From Sphingomonas baiyangensis (GTDB taxonomy: Bacteria > Pseudomonadota > Alphaproteobacteria > Sphingomonadales > Sphingomonadaceae): DNA of 64,000 bases. The notes beneath the pieces were generated by a model that did no database searches, was not told where the DNA came from, and saw only the letters and a list, made by a program, of their open reading frames with translations. Shown piece after piece: positions 54,419 through 62,983 of the stretch. The DNA is taken from the NCBI RefSeq assembly GCF_005144715.1, contig NZ_SWKR01000001.1:434001-498000 (forward strand), in the 5' to 3' direction. A program made the translations under genes and the position numbers. Every line of letters starts with the position of its first letter. The stretch's first letter is position 1.

Positions 54419-54440
54419 TGCGCGCTATCCTATCCTTCTA

Positions 54441-54503
54441 CTCGTCGCCGGCGCGGGCCGGCATCCCGGCCGGGATACGCAAGGGTGCGCATCCCGGCCG
54501 GAT
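54441..54503. repeat. Intercistronic repeat element between exbB and exbD
   Basis: CTCGTCGCCGGCGCGGGCC at 54441, then the palindrome ATCCCGGCCGGGAT (54463-54476) and a second ATCCCGGCCGGA (from about 54491). The first part recurs inverted at 55361-55388. No T-run. Confidence 0.65.
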
Positions 54504-54509
54504 CTGGCG

Positions 54510-55322
54510 TCAGGCGCGGGTCTGCGCGCCGCCGGCGGTGCCGGCAGTCGTCGTCGGCGCCGGCTTAGCGGGGGTGCCGGTCGCGGCGGCCTTGGGGGCC
54601 GGCTTGGCGGCGGCGGCGCTGCCGACCGAGGGCTTCACCGCGCCGTTCGAGGCGAGATAGCCGAGCACGTCGTTCGAGAAGGCGCTCAGATCCTCGGCGA
54701 TCGCCTTGTTGCGGCGCTGCAGCCAGTTGTAGGCAAGCACCGCGGGAACGGCGACGGCGAGACCGAGCGCGGTCATGATGAGCGCCTCACCCACCGGGCC
54801 GGCGACCGCGTCGATCGAAGCCTGACCGGCGGCGCCGATCTTGATGAGCGCGCGGTAGATGCCGATCACGGTGCCGAACAGGCCGATGAACGGTGCCGTC
54901 GCGCCGACCGTCGCGAGGAAGGCGAGACCGCCACCCAGCTTCGAGTTGATCGCGGCTTCCGAGCGCGCGAGCGAGCCGTGCAGCCAGTCATGCGCCTCGA
55001 CCGGATCGGTCAGCTTGGTGTGCTGCTCCTGCGCCTCGATGCCGTCATCGACGATCTGGCGATAGGCCGAGTTCTTCTCGAGCTTGGCCGCGCCTTCGCG
55101 CAGGCTGTTCGAACGCCAGAAGTCGGCGCGCATGCGCTTGCCCTGGTTCATGATCTTCTGCTGCTCGAACAGCTTGGTGAACATGATGTAGAACGAGAAG
55201 ATCGACATGCCGACGAGGATGATGAACGTCGCCCAGGCGATGGCGCCGCCCTGCTCGAGGGCTTCGAGAAGGCCGTAGGGGTTTTCGCCGGCAGGTGCCG
55301 CGGCAAGGATGGTGGTGAGCAT
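54510..55322 (-). CDS. exbB: ExbB/TolQ-family proton channel protein
   Basis: A 270-residue protein with three membrane helices: WATFIILVGMSIFSFYIM, FLATVGATAPFIGLFGTVIG and VGEALIMTALGLAVAVPAVL. It forms the stator channel that powers TonB. The C-terminal ~45 residues are an Ala/Pro/Thr-rich tail not needed for function. It lies between tonB (73-base gap with a hairpin repeat) and the exbD pair. Confidence 0.95.
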   Translation of the reverse strand: MLTTILAAAPAGENPYGLLEALEQGGAIAWATFIILVGMSIFSFYIMFTKLFEQQKIMNQGKRMRADFWRSNSLREGAAKLEKNSAYRQIVDDGIEAQEQHTKLTDPVEAHDWLHGSLARSEAAINSKLGGGLAFLATVGATAPFIGLFGTVIGIYRALIKIGAAGQASIDAVAGPVGEALIMTALGLAVAVPAVLAYNWLQRRNKAIAEDLSAFSNDVLGYLASNGAVKPSVGSAAAAKPAPKAAATGTPAKPAPTTTAGTAGGAQTRA

Positions 55323-55360
55323 TTCGGGTCTATTCCTTACAGATAGTCATGGCGGTGGCG

Positions 55361-55388
55361 TGCCGGCCCGCGAAAGGCCGGCGACGAG
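55361..55388. repeat. Intercistronic repeat element between tonB and exbB
   Basis: GCCGGCC-CGCGAAA-GGCCGGC followed by GACGAG; on the minus strand it reads CTCGTCGCCGGC, CTTTC, then GCGGGCCGGCA, i.e. the same element as 54441 with five extra bases, in the opposite orientation. Confidence 0.65.
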
Positions 55389-55395
55389 GACGACA

Positions 55396-56076
55396 TCAAT
55401 TCTCTGGCAAGCGCCACGTCACGCGACGCGACTGCGTCGAGGCGATTGGGTTGCCCGCTTGATCGAGCGCCGGCGAATAGCGCCCGCGGCGCGTGATCGC
55501 GCGGCATGCCGCATCATCTAGCGCGCGCGAGCCACTCGACGAGGTGACGCGGCAATTCTCGACGCGACCCGACGTGTTGATCGTCCAGGTGATGCCGGTC
55601 GTGCCTTCCTCCTCGGCGCGGATCGCGCTCGGGGGATAGTCGTCGGTCGTCACCCAGTCGGCCGGGTTGCCCTTGGCGCCGGCGGCCTTGTTGACCACCG
55701 GGGGAGCGGGCGGCGGCGGCGCAGGAGGCGCCGGCGGCGCGGGCGGCGCCGCGATCGGCACGGGCACGTACACCGGCGGCGGCGTGCGGACCGACTGCAC
55801 CACGACGGGCGGCGGCGTGTTGGTGCGCACGATCGGCGGCGGCGTCACCACCGGCGGCGGCTGCGTCGGCTGCTCGGGCGGCGGGGGCGGCGGCTCCTCC
55901 TCGGGCGGAGGCGGCGGCTCGTCCACGTCGAACGTGGTCATCTTTTCCTGCACCTGCTTCACGTACTGATACGCAAGGCCGGTCACGAACGCATATCCCA
56001 GCACCGCGTGGATCGCCGCAACGATGACGATCGCTACGATCCGGCTGCTGCTCGCCTTTTGGTCAGCATAGGCCAT
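55396..56076 (-). CDS. tonB: TonB energy transducer
   Basis: A 226-residue protein: N-terminal membrane helix (~13-31, including His23 in VAAIHAVLGYA), a long Pro-rich periplasmic linker (residues ~54-130), and the C-terminal TonB domain (YPPSAIRAEEEGTTGITWTI, CRVTSSSGSRALDDAAC). It transmits inner-membrane energy to outer-membrane receptors for siderophores, B12 and carbohydrates. It is first in its operon. A perfect inverted repeat lies 37-64 bases upstream. Confidence 0.95.
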   Translation of the reverse strand: MAYADQKASSSRIVAIVIVAAIHAVLGYAFVTGLAYQYVKQVQEKMTTFDVDEPPPPPEEEPPPPPPEQPTQPPPVVTPPPIVRTNTPPPVVVQSVRTPPPVYVPVPIAAPPAPPAPPAPPPPAPPVVNKAAGAKGNPADWVTTDDYPPSAIRAEEEGTTGITWTINTSGRVENCRVTSSSGSRALDDAACRAITRRGRYSPALDQAGNPIASTQSRRVTWRLPEN

Positions 56077-56112
56077 TCAGTAACGACACTCCTTAAGAAT
56101 CCTGTCAGGCGC

Positions 56113-56140
56113 GCATTGTGCCACAAATAAGGCACAATGC
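56113..56140. promoter_or_regulatory. Perfect 10-bp inverted repeat upstream of tonB
   Basis: GCATTGTGCC, eight-base spacer ACAAATAA, GGCACAATGC, 37 bases before the tonB ATG on the minus strand. It could be an operator or a leader hairpin. It is not a recognisable Fur box. Confidence 0.6.
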
Positions 56141-56305
56141 CAGCCCGCCATTCCCGCTACGGCACGCGGTCCGCTCGGGGAGCCGGCTGTCTATCGCCCC
56201 ACCCGACGTGACGCAAACGGTTTGTCGGACGCAACAAACGTATAAGCGCAGCGTGGCAGAATTATTTCTGTATCAACCAAGCCCGATCGCGTATCGATCG
56301 TGCCC

Positions 56306-57193
56306 ATGTTTAAGCTTACCCTGAAAGCCGCTGCCGGCGCCTTCGCGCTCTCGATCACTGCGGCCAATCTGGCATGCGCGACGCCCGCAAGCGACCAGAT
56401 CATGGCCGAAAACGGGCAGGCGCTTCCCCCTGTGCCCTACGCCAGCATCGTCGATCAGGTGGTGCAAGCCCCGCTCGTCGTCGATGCGACGATCCGAAGC
56501 GCTGCCAGGATAAAGGGAGCCGAGGCGGGAGGCCTCGCGCCGGGCTATACGCGCTTCTATGTCGAGGCCGATGTGCTCGCGCTGATTCGTGGCGACACGC
56601 CCGTACCGCCGCGCGTGGGCTGGCTTGTCGACGCGCCCAACGACGCGCGCGGACGCCCGCCCAGGCTGCGGCGGCTGCGCGTCATCGCGTTCGCGCGCCC
56701 CGTGCCCGGCCGGCCCGCGCAGTTGCAGCTGGTGACGCCGCAATCGCAGTTCGACTGGACGCCGCAGACCGTCGAGCGCGTCCGCCAGGTGGTGCGCGAC
56801 ACGCTGGCGCCCGGTGCGCCGCCGGCGATCACGGGCATCGGCAACGCCTTCCACGTACCCGGATCGCTGCCCGGCGAAGGCGAGACGCAGATCTTCCTGC
56901 TCACCGCGAACAACGACCCCGTATCGCTCTCGATCCTGCGGCGGCCGGGCGAGGAGCGGCGCTGGGCCGTGGCGCTGGGCGAGATCGTCGACGATGCCGC
57001 CGGCCCGCCGCAGCGCGACACGCTCTTATGGTATCGCCTGGCGTGCGGGCTGCCGCGCGACCTGCCCGCCACGAGCACCGCCAACGAGGAGCCGGCGCGC
57101 GCCGCGATCGCGCGCGAGGACTATCGCTTCGTGCTCGATCAGCTCGGCCCGTGCCGCGAGACGCCGGGCGATGCGCCGCTGGTGATGCGCTGA
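56306..57193 (+). CDS. Secreted protein of unknown function
   Basis: A 295-residue protein with a signal peptide (LKAAAGAFALSITAANLACA). The mature part is soluble, with VDATIRSAARIKG, YTRFYVEADVLALIRG, WLVDAPNDARG and a long central beta-rich region; two Cys near the C-terminus (LACGLPRDL, GPCRET) may pair. I do not recognise a family. ATG 56306 is preferred over a GTG two codons upstream. A 229-base spacer separates it from divergent tonB. Confidence 0.7.
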   Translation: MFKLTLKAAAGAFALSITAANLACATPASDQIMAENGQALPPVPYASIVDQVVQAPLVVDATIRSAARIKGAEAGGLAPGYTRFYVEADVLALIRGDTPVPPRVGWLVDAPNDARGRPPRLRRLRVIAFARPVPGRPAQLQLVTPQSQFDWTPQTVERVRQVVRDTLAPGAPPAITGIGNAFHVPGSLPGEGETQIFLLTANNDPVSLSILRRPGEERRWAVALGEIVDDAAGPPQRDTLLWYRLACGLPRDLPATSTANEEPARAAIAREDYRFVLDQLGPCRETPGDAPLVMR

Positions 57194-57221
57194 ACGCAAC
57201 GAACTGCGCGTTCGCGCACGG

Positions 57222-57986
57222 CTATCCGCGCGCGAGATGGACGAAATCGCGCGCATAGCTCTGCTGCGCCGCGCCGCCATCGACATAGAGCGTCTGTCCG
57301 GTGCACGCCGGCGCCTGCGCCAGATGCACCACGGCGGCGGCGATGTCCGCAGGCTGTGACAGGCGCCCGAGCGGCATCATCGCGGCGAGGCGGACGAGCT
57401 GCTCGGGCGTGTAATCGTCGGTCGCGATCGTCAGGCCTGGCGCCACGGCATTGACGCGGCAACGCGGCGCCAGCGCCACCGCCAGCGTGCGCGTCGCCTC
57501 GGCCAGTGCCTGCTTCGAAAGCGTATAGGCGATCTGATCGCGATGCGGACGCGCGATGCGCTGGTCGAGGATGTTGACGACGCTGCGCACTTCATCGCCC
57601 GGCTGGCGCGCAACCGCCATGGCGAGCGCCATCGGCGCGGCGCTGTTGGTGCGGAAATGCGCGACCAGCGCGGCGGCCGAGGGCAAGCCGCTCTCGCCAC
57701 CATCGAAGCGCGAGGCGTTGTTGACGAGCAGCGCCACGGGCCGCGCGAATGCCTGCGCCACACGATCGACAAGCGCCTCGGCGGCGTCGAGATCGTCGAG
57801 GTCGCAGGCGAAGCCCTGCCATTCGCGACCGGCGGCGGCGATGCGATCGACGAGCCACGCCTCGGGTTCGACCGAGCGCGAACCGTGCACGGCGATGTCG
57901 TAGCCCGCCTCGGCAAGAGCGGCGGCGATGTGCGCGCCCAGCCGGCGGCGGCTGCCCGTGACCAGCGCGAGCGGCGCGACGCTCAC
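57222..57986 (-). CDS. SDR-family pteridine reductase-like (FolM-like)
   Basis: A 254-residue short-chain dehydrogenase with the NADP motif TGSRRRLG (~10-17; Arg residues favour NADPH), NNAS (~90), catalytic Tyr-x3-Lys in AYTLSKQAL, and PG(L) after the active site. GTG 57986 is set by the GTGA overlap with folB. The pairing with folB points to a FolM-type dihydromonapterin/dihydrofolate reductase; the enzyme could help supply tetrahydropterin for PhhA. That specificity is inferred. Confidence 0.85.
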   Translation of the reverse strand: MSVAPLALVTGSRRRLGAHIAAALAEAGYDIAVHGSRSVEPEAWLVDRIAAAGREWQGFACDLDDLDAAEALVDRVAQAFARPVALLVNNASRFDGGESGLPSAAALVAHFRTNSAAPMALAMAVARQPGDEVRSVVNILDQRIARPHRDQIAYTLSKQALAEATRTLAVALAPRCRVNAVAPGLTIATDDYTPEQLVRLAAMMPLGRLSQPADIAAAVVHLAQAPACTGQTLYVDGGAAQQSYARDFVHLARG

Positions 57987-58351
57987 GGGCGGTGCCGTAC
58001 CATCGAGATGCCGATCGATTCGCCCGCTTCGGCGATCGCGAGCTTGACGATGTCGATCCGCACGCGGCGCACGCGTGCGTCGCCCACGAACAGCGTCTCG
58101 GCGATGTGATCGGCGACCGCTTCGATCAGCGTGAAATGTACGCCCTGCGGCAGCGCGGTCGCGGCGTGCTTGAGGTCGATATAGCTTTTGGACGCCGCCA
58201 GCGGCGTGTCGGGAGCGAACCGCTCGGCACAATCGATCGTCACGAACAAAGAGATGCGCAGCGGCTGCGGCAGATGCGTCTCTTCGGAATAGATGCCCGT
58301 GAGGACATTCACTTCGAGATCGCGGACCTGAAGTTCGAGCGTGTCGTTCAA
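57983..58351 (-). CDS. folB: Dihydroneopterin aldolase
   Basis: Aldol cleavage of 7,8-dihydroneopterin to hydroxymethyl-dihydropterin and glycolaldehyde, in folate synthesis. The 122-residue length and the patterns VNVLTGIYSEE (with the active-site Glu), SYIDLKHAA and TLIEAVADHIAETLF fit FolB/FolX. The last Lys (IDIVKLAI) should be catalytic. It is coupled to the SDR gene by a GTGA overlap. Confidence 0.92.
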   Translation of the reverse strand: MNDTLELQVRDLEVNVLTGIYSEETHLPQPLRISLFVTIDCAERFAPDTPLAASKSYIDLKHAATALPQGVHFTLIEAVADHIAETLFVGDARVRRVRIDIVKLAIAEAGESIGISMVRHRP

Positions 58352-58439
58352 GGCGGGTTCCCGGCGGCTGGATCGACCCGCGCCCTATAAGCCCGCGGCG
58401 TGACGCACAATAAGGCCGGTGGTCCCGGCCGGGGAATCC

Positions 58440-58532
58440 TCAGCTCGGCAAGGGGCCGAGGATTCCCGTGGCGAGGATCAGCACCGCGGTGGTGGCGAAC
58501 GCCGCGATGCCGATCGACAATGCATGCTTCAT
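58440..58532 (-). CDS. 30-residue single-span micropeptide
   Basis: Starts MKHALSIGIAAFATTAVLIL and ends with GILGPLPS: one membrane helix with a Pro-rich end. GGGAGA lies eight bases before the ATG. It follows another micropeptide on the same strand by 32 bases. Too short for family assignment; similar tandem peptides exist in sphingomonads as I recall. Confidence 0.55.
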   Translation of the reverse strand: MKHALSIGIAAFATTAVLILATGILGPLPS

Positions 58533-58564
58533 ATGCGGTCTCCCGCCTGTCGTGGTCGCGGCGA

Positions 58565-58675
58565 TCAGGCGATCGGCAGGCCGGGTGCCGATGCGGCGAC
58601 GAGCACGAGCGTGAAGGCGACTGCGCCGATGAACGAGAGCGCGGAACGCTGAAGCGATTCGATGCGAAAGGTCAT
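58565..58675 (-). CDS. 36-residue single-span micropeptide
   Basis: MTFRIESLQRSALSF, then the helix IGAVAFTLVLVAASA and the tail PGLPIA. GGGAG lies 9 bases before the ATG. The pattern (short Arg-rich start, one helix, a Pro-Ile-Ala end) matches small proteins I have seen annotated in sphingomonads near cell-envelope genes. Function unknown. Confidence 0.6.
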   Translation of the reverse strand: MTFRIESLQRSALSFIGAVAFTLVLVAASAPGLPIA

Positions 58676-58840
58676 GTCGGTAACTCCCTGATGCGGCGTG
58701 TCCGGACCATCCGTCCGCCGATGCCAAGGAGTTTGCAGCTAGCGTGCCAGTTTCAGAACCCAGCGGATTTGCTAGATTTTGGACTATGGCCGAGCTCACG
58801 TTGGTGAATTGCGCCAATAGTCATCAGCGCAAATTACCAA

Positions 58841-59899
58841 TCAGTCGCCAAAAGCGCCATCTTGCACGACGCGGTTACGGCCGTCGGCCTTTGCCGCGTA
58901 AAGTAGTCGATCGGCGCGCTGGAACGCCGCGTCGAGCGGATCGGCAGGCGCGGCCTCGGTGACGCCAGCGGAGAAGGTGATCTCGCCGAGCGGCGCGTCG
59001 GTTTCGCGGACGCGGTAGCGCTTGCCCGCGACCTGGCTGCGCGCCGCCTCCATCACGGCGGCGGCGTCGCCCGGCGCGGCGTAGAACAGGACCGCGAACT
59101 CCTCGCCGCCATAGCGTGCGACGAAGTGGCCTTCGCACGCCTCGGTCAGCGTGAGCGCGATCGAGCGTAGCACGCGGTCGCCCACGGCGTGGCCGAACTC
59201 GTCGTTGACGCGCTTGAAGTGATCGACGTCGCAGACCGCGAGGCACATTGCTCGCCCCTCGTCGACGCCGGCGGCATAGGCCTGCTCGAACGCGCGGCGG
59301 TTGGGCAGGCCGGTGAGCGGATCGCGCAGCGCATCCCCCCGCGCCTCCTCGAGCTTGCGGCGCAGCATCTGCGTTTCGTGCGTCGCCTGCTCGAGCCGGC
59401 GCTCGGCATCGGTGACGCGACCAACCATCGCCTGCGTGATGCGCGCGACGCGATCGAGAAACTCGGGCGCGCTGCCGATCGCGTCGCCGCCGCGTTCGAG
59501 CGCGTCGGCGCTGGCGATCAGGTCGCGTCCGAAGTCGCGCGTTTCAGCCTGCATCGACGACATCATGTCGACGAACTGTTCGACCTGCATCTGCGTTTCG
59601 GCCACAAGCAGATCGGCGGCGCGCGCTGGCGTTTCGCGGGCGACGCCGGCGCGTTCGCGATCGATGGTGACGCCCAGATCGGCGATGTCGCGCTGGGTCA
59701 GCCGGACGCCGCCATCGATACGCGCCTCGACCTCGGTCGCGAGCGCGCCGGTGGGGTCGGCGATCACGTGATAGGCAAAGGCGTAATTGACGGGATTGGG
59801 TTCGAGATGCTGATCGGCGAGAAACTGGCCGATCCGCTGGTACAGGTCGTCGACCTGCGCAGCTCCCGCCGTCGTTCGCAAAGACTGTGCCGATGGCAT
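58841..59899 (-). CDS. Diguanylate cyclase (GGDEF)
   Basis: A 352-residue cytosolic protein. The N-terminal ~150 residues are helical and hydrophilic (a coiled-coil-like sensor of unknown ligand), followed by a coiled coil (LEQATHETQMLRRKLEEA) and a GGDEF domain with DPLTGLPNRRAF and the active A-site RYGGEEFAVL. The inhibitory I-site RxxD, normally five residues before GGEEF, is not present (CEGHFVARYGGEEF). ATG 59899 is used; GTG 59917 is an alternative. Confidence 0.9.
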   Translation of the reverse strand: MPSAQSLRTTAGAAQVDDLYQRIGQFLADQHLEPNPVNYAFAYHVIADPTGALATEVEARIDGGVRLTQRDIADLGVTIDRERAGVARETPARAADLLVAETQMQVEQFVDMMSSMQAETRDFGRDLIASADALERGGDAIGSAPEFLDRVARITQAMVGRVTDAERRLEQATHETQMLRRKLEEARGDALRDPLTGLPNRRAFEQAYAAGVDEGRAMCLAVCDVDHFKRVNDEFGHAVGDRVLRSIALTLTEACEGHFVARYGGEEFAVLFYAAPGDAAAVMEAARSQVAGKRYRVRETDAPLGEITFSAGVTEAAPADPLDAAFQRADRLLYAAKADGRNRVVQDGAFGD

Positions 59900-60048
59900 G
59901 GTATCACGTTCCCCCACGCCGCCCGCTGTCGCGGGTGTGCGCCGTAGTCCCCGCCCGTATAAGGCGAATTGACTAATAACGAATGAGCGATGTTTTCGCG
60001 ACTGCGAAAGATTACGATATTGCCGGGACTTGGCGTTACCCGCGCATT

Positions 60049-60597
60049 TTACTGCGCGCCGGCCTTGAGCTTGCGCACAGCGTCGAGCGTGTTGCGTACG
60101 TGCGCCACGGGGCTCATGTCCGAATGCGCATAGGCGATCCGCCCGCTCGGCGCGATGACGTAACTGGTACGGTCACTCATCGCGCGCGGCAGGTTGGGGC
60201 GGTCGAGCAGCACATCATATTGCTTCATCAAGGCAGGCGTGGCGCTCGCCACCGCGAACTTGCCGGCGCAATGCTCGCTCGAGAATTTCTCAAGCTGCGC
60301 CTGATCGTCGGCCGACATGCCGATCACCGTCGCGCCCGCCGCGCGGAACTGCGGCACCGCATCGGCGAAGGCCTTGGCCTCGGCATTGCAGCCCGAGGTA
60401 AAGGCGGCGGGAAAGAAATAGAGCACGACCGGCCCGCGCCGCAGCGCCTGCGACAGGCTGAAGCGGACCGGCTTGCCGGCCATCGCGCCGGGGGCGGTGA
60501 AATCGGGCGCGCGGGCGCCTGGCGCGAGTGCAGCCGAAGCGGGCAGTGCTGCCGCAACGAACGCGGCGATCAACGGAATGGCGGCATAGGTGCGCAT
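60049..60597 (-). CDS. Periplasmic peroxiredoxin, AhpC/TSA (PrxQ/BCP-like)
   Basis: A 182-residue thiol peroxidase with a signal peptide (~1-23). The peroxidatic Cys is in FPAAFTSGCNAEAKAF; the resolving Cys may be in SSEHCAGKF, some 40 residues later. It resembles BCP/PrxQ enzymes but is exported, which fits peroxide defence in the periplasm. It stands alone. The 149 bases upstream of the GGDEF start, on its 3' side, show nothing else of note. Confidence 0.85.
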   Translation of the reverse strand: MRTYAAIPLIAAFVAAALPASAALAPGARAPDFTAPGAMAGKPVRFSLSQALRRGPVVLYFFPAAFTSGCNAEAKAFADAVPQFRAAGATVIGMSADDQAQLEKFSSEHCAGKFAVASATPALMKQYDVLLDRPNLPRAMSDRTSYVIAPSGRIAYAHSDMSPVAHVRNTLDAVRKLKAGAQ

Positions 60598-60698
60598 CGG
60601 CTTCTCTCCCTTTGCCCCCGCGCTTGGAACGCTGCGCGATACCCGGGCAATATGGCCGTTAGCCTAGCAGATTCCGCCGCCAAGTCACGGTGCCGCAT

Positions 60699-61730
60699 TT
60701 AGCGCGTAAGCGCGATGCCCAGCCGCAGATGTGTGTCGCGCACACGATAGCGGTCGAGCGCCTCGCCCTGCCCGGTAAAGCCCTGTGCGAATCCATAGAA
60801 CCCCAGGCCGCCGCCGATCCGCGCGAGCGGATAGGAGGCGAAGAGCTCGACCGCGCCCTTCCCCGTTCCCGGATTGCCGCGCGCTATTGCCTGCAGCTTG
60901 ATGCCGTCGACCTGCGCGACGGCGGCGGCAAGCGCGGTATAACCCCAGTATCGGTCGAGATCGAGGGCGGCGCCCTGCCGGCCGAAATAGAGCCATGCCT
61001 GGGGCGTCACTTCGGCGTACCAGTCCTCACCCAGCGCGAAGCGGCGGGTGACGCGCGCGTAGATGCGGTTGACGTCGATCGAGCCTGCCGGCCCGCGCCC
61101 GTTCGAATCATGCGCATAGCCGATGGCGCCGACCGTTCGCTCGTCCAGCGATTGCTCGAACCACAATTCGGGGCTGTAGTTGGTCGCGGTGAACGGCCCC
61201 GAATCGAGATCGATGCGCCAGAACATCGTCTGCGTGTATCCGAAGCGCAGGCCGGCGAGCGCGCTCTCGGGCGCAAAGGGCTGGAAGGCGAAACTCACCT
61301 GGAGCTTGGCGCCCGAATCACCCGCGCCCACCACGCCATAGACGGGGCGGTAGGGCGCGAAGCGATCGAGCACGGCGCTGGCGGTGCCGGCGGCGGCAAG
61401 GGTCTCGGTTTCGGAAGGCAAGGGTGGCGGCGGGGTGGCGGCCGCGATGATGGTCACGGGGCGATACAGGAGACGCGCGAAGCCGCCGGGCGCGATCGGG
61501 CCGGGCGGCGCATCGACACGCACCAGATCGAGCGGTGTCCCGTCGGCGGCGAGCGCGCGCAGCGTTGCGGGCGGTTGCGCGTCACGCGGCGTGTCGCTCT
61601 CGTTGGGGAAATAGACGACCACGCCGTCGGCGGCGGCCTTGGCGTCGGCTGGCGCTTGCGGCACCGGCGCGATCTGGGCGGCGGCGGGCAGCGCGGCGGC
61701 GAGCGGCGGCAGGGCGAGGATCAGGCGCAT
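60699..61730 (-). CDS. pldA: Outer-membrane phospholipase A
   Basis: A 343-residue outer-membrane beta-barrel that hydrolyses misplaced phospholipids. A signal peptide (~1-19) is followed by a Pro-rich region and then the OMPLA domain. The catalytic set is His207 and Ser209 (AHDSNGRG) with Asn221 (VNRIY); their spacing is the same as His142-Ser144-Asn156 in E. coli. The terminal residue is not Phe but the strand pattern fits. ATG 61730 is preferred over an upstream start. Confidence 0.93.
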   Translation of the reverse strand: MRLILALPPLAAALPAAAQIAPVPQAPADAKAAADGVVVYFPNESDTPRDAQPPATLRALAADGTPLDLVRVDAPPGPIAPGGFARLLYRPVTIIAAATPPPPLPSETETLAAAGTASAVLDRFAPYRPVYGVVGAGDSGAKLQVSFAFQPFAPESALAGLRFGYTQTMFWRIDLDSGPFTATNYSPELWFEQSLDERTVGAIGYAHDSNGRGPAGSIDVNRIYARVTRRFALGEDWYAEVTPQAWLYFGRQGAALDLDRYWGYTALAAAVAQVDGIKLQAIARGNPGTGKGAVELFASYPLARIGGGLGFYGFAQGFTGQGEALDRYRVRDTHLRLGIALTR

Positions 61731-61812
61731 CGCCGCCTGCCATGACAGCGCGATGTGACGGTTGCGAGCGCAAAGGCGTGACCGCCGCACATTGGCACGA
61801 TAGAGCGCGCCG

Positions 61813-62619
61813 ATGCCCGTATCCGCTGCCGACATCGCCCTCGCCCACCGCCTTGCCGCCGCCGCCGGCGCGGTGATCCGCCCCTATTTCCGCCGCGAGC
61901 ACGGCGCCGAGGTGAAGGACGACGCCTCGCCCGTCACCGCCGCCGATCGCGAGGCCGAGGCCGCGATGCGCCGGCTGCTCGATGCCGAACGCTCGGGCGA
62001 CGGCGTGATCGGCGAGGAATATGGCGAGAAGCCCGGCGTCACCGGCCGGCAATGGGTGCTCGACCCGATCGACGGTACGCGCAGCTTCACCGTGGGGCGC
62101 GCGATCTTCGGCACGCTGATCGCGCTTCTGGAAGATGGCTGGCCGGTGCTCGGCATCATCGACCAGCCGGTGCAGCGCGAACGCTGGCTGGGCGTGGCGG
62201 GGCACCCGACGTTGTTCAACGGCACGCCTGCCCGCACGCGCGCCTGCGTCGCGGTCGAGGGCGCGATCGTCGCGACGACGAGCCCGCATCTGTTCGCGGC
62301 GGGCGACGTGGCGCATTACATGGCGCTGATCGCCGCCGCGTCGAAAGGCGCGCCCGCGCAGGGCCCGGTCTATGGCGGCGACTGCTACAATTACGGGCTG
62401 CTCGCGAGCGGGCATCTCGACATCGTGTGCGAATCGGGGCTGAAGCTGCACGACTTCGCGGCGCTGGTGCCCGTGGTGGAGGGTGCCGGCGGGCGGATGT
62501 GCGACTGGAACGGCGATCCGCTCACCGCCGCCAGCGAGGGCCATGTGCTGGCGATCGGCGATCCCGCGCGCACCGACGACGTGCTCGAGGCGCTGCGCGA
62601 CGTGCCCCACGACCACTGA
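61813..62619 (+). CDS. hisN: Histidinol-phosphatase, inositol-monophosphatase family
   Basis: A 268-residue metal-dependent phosphatase. The IMPase-family metal-site motifs are GEEYGEKPG (~67), DPIDGTRSFTVG (~83-94; the Trp-Val-Leu preceding is typical of HisN) and the second-site HDFAALVPVVEGAGG. HisN-type members dephosphorylate histidinol phosphate, which replaces HisB in many alphaproteobacteria. It is divergent from pldA and ~147 bases before rpmI. Confidence 0.9.
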   Translation: MPVSAADIALAHRLAAAAGAVIRPYFRREHGAEVKDDASPVTAADREAEAAMRRLLDAERSGDGVIGEEYGEKPGVTGRQWVLDPIDGTRSFTVGRAIFGTLIALLEDGWPVLGIIDQPVQRERWLGVAGHPTLFNGTPARTRACVAVEGAIVATTSPHLFAAGDVAHYMALIAAASKGAPAQGPVYGGDCYNYGLLASGHLDIVCESGLKLHDFAALVPVVEGAGGRMCDWNGDPLTAASEGHVLAIGDPARTDDVLEALRDVPHDH

Positions 62620-62766
62620 TCCCGCCACCGATCTTGCCCCACCCCCATCTTGCCTTTGCGCGCGCGCTCGGCTATCGGCGCCGGCTTCCACGATCATTTC
62701 AAGGAACGGCCTGGCCAGTGTGGGCTGCCATGGCGGTTCGCGATCGTCGACTTCGAGGAGACGAAA

Positions 62767-62970
62767 ATGCCCAAGATGAAGACCAAGAGCGGTGTGAAGA
62801 AGCGCTTCAAATTCACCGCGACGGGCAAGGTGAAGCACGGCGTGGCCGGCAAGCGCCACCGCCTGATCTCGCACAATTCCAAGTATATCCGTCAGAATCG
62901 CGGCACGTCGGTGCTTTCCGATGCTGATGCCGGTCACGTGCGCCTGTGGGCGCCGTACGGCCTGAAGTAA
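62767..62970 (+). CDS. rpmI: 50S ribosomal protein L35
   Basis: A 67-residue basic protein with the L35 patterns [14 protein letters not shown] and [15 protein letters not shown] 62767 is preceded by GAGGAG. rplT follows after 13 bases with its own AAGGAGGG. infC, usually first in this operon, is not present here, so the unit is rpmI-rplT alone. Confidence 0.97.
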   Translation: MPKMKTKSGVKKRFKFTATGKVKHGVAGKRHRLISHNSKYIRQNRGTSVLSDADAGHVRLWAPYGLK

Positions 62971-62983
62971 GGAGGGCTGACAG

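Noticed and set aside
54463..54476. ATCCCGGCCGGGAT as a rho-independent terminator inside the exb operon
   Set aside because: No T-run follows on either strand, and the operon continues with close spacing.
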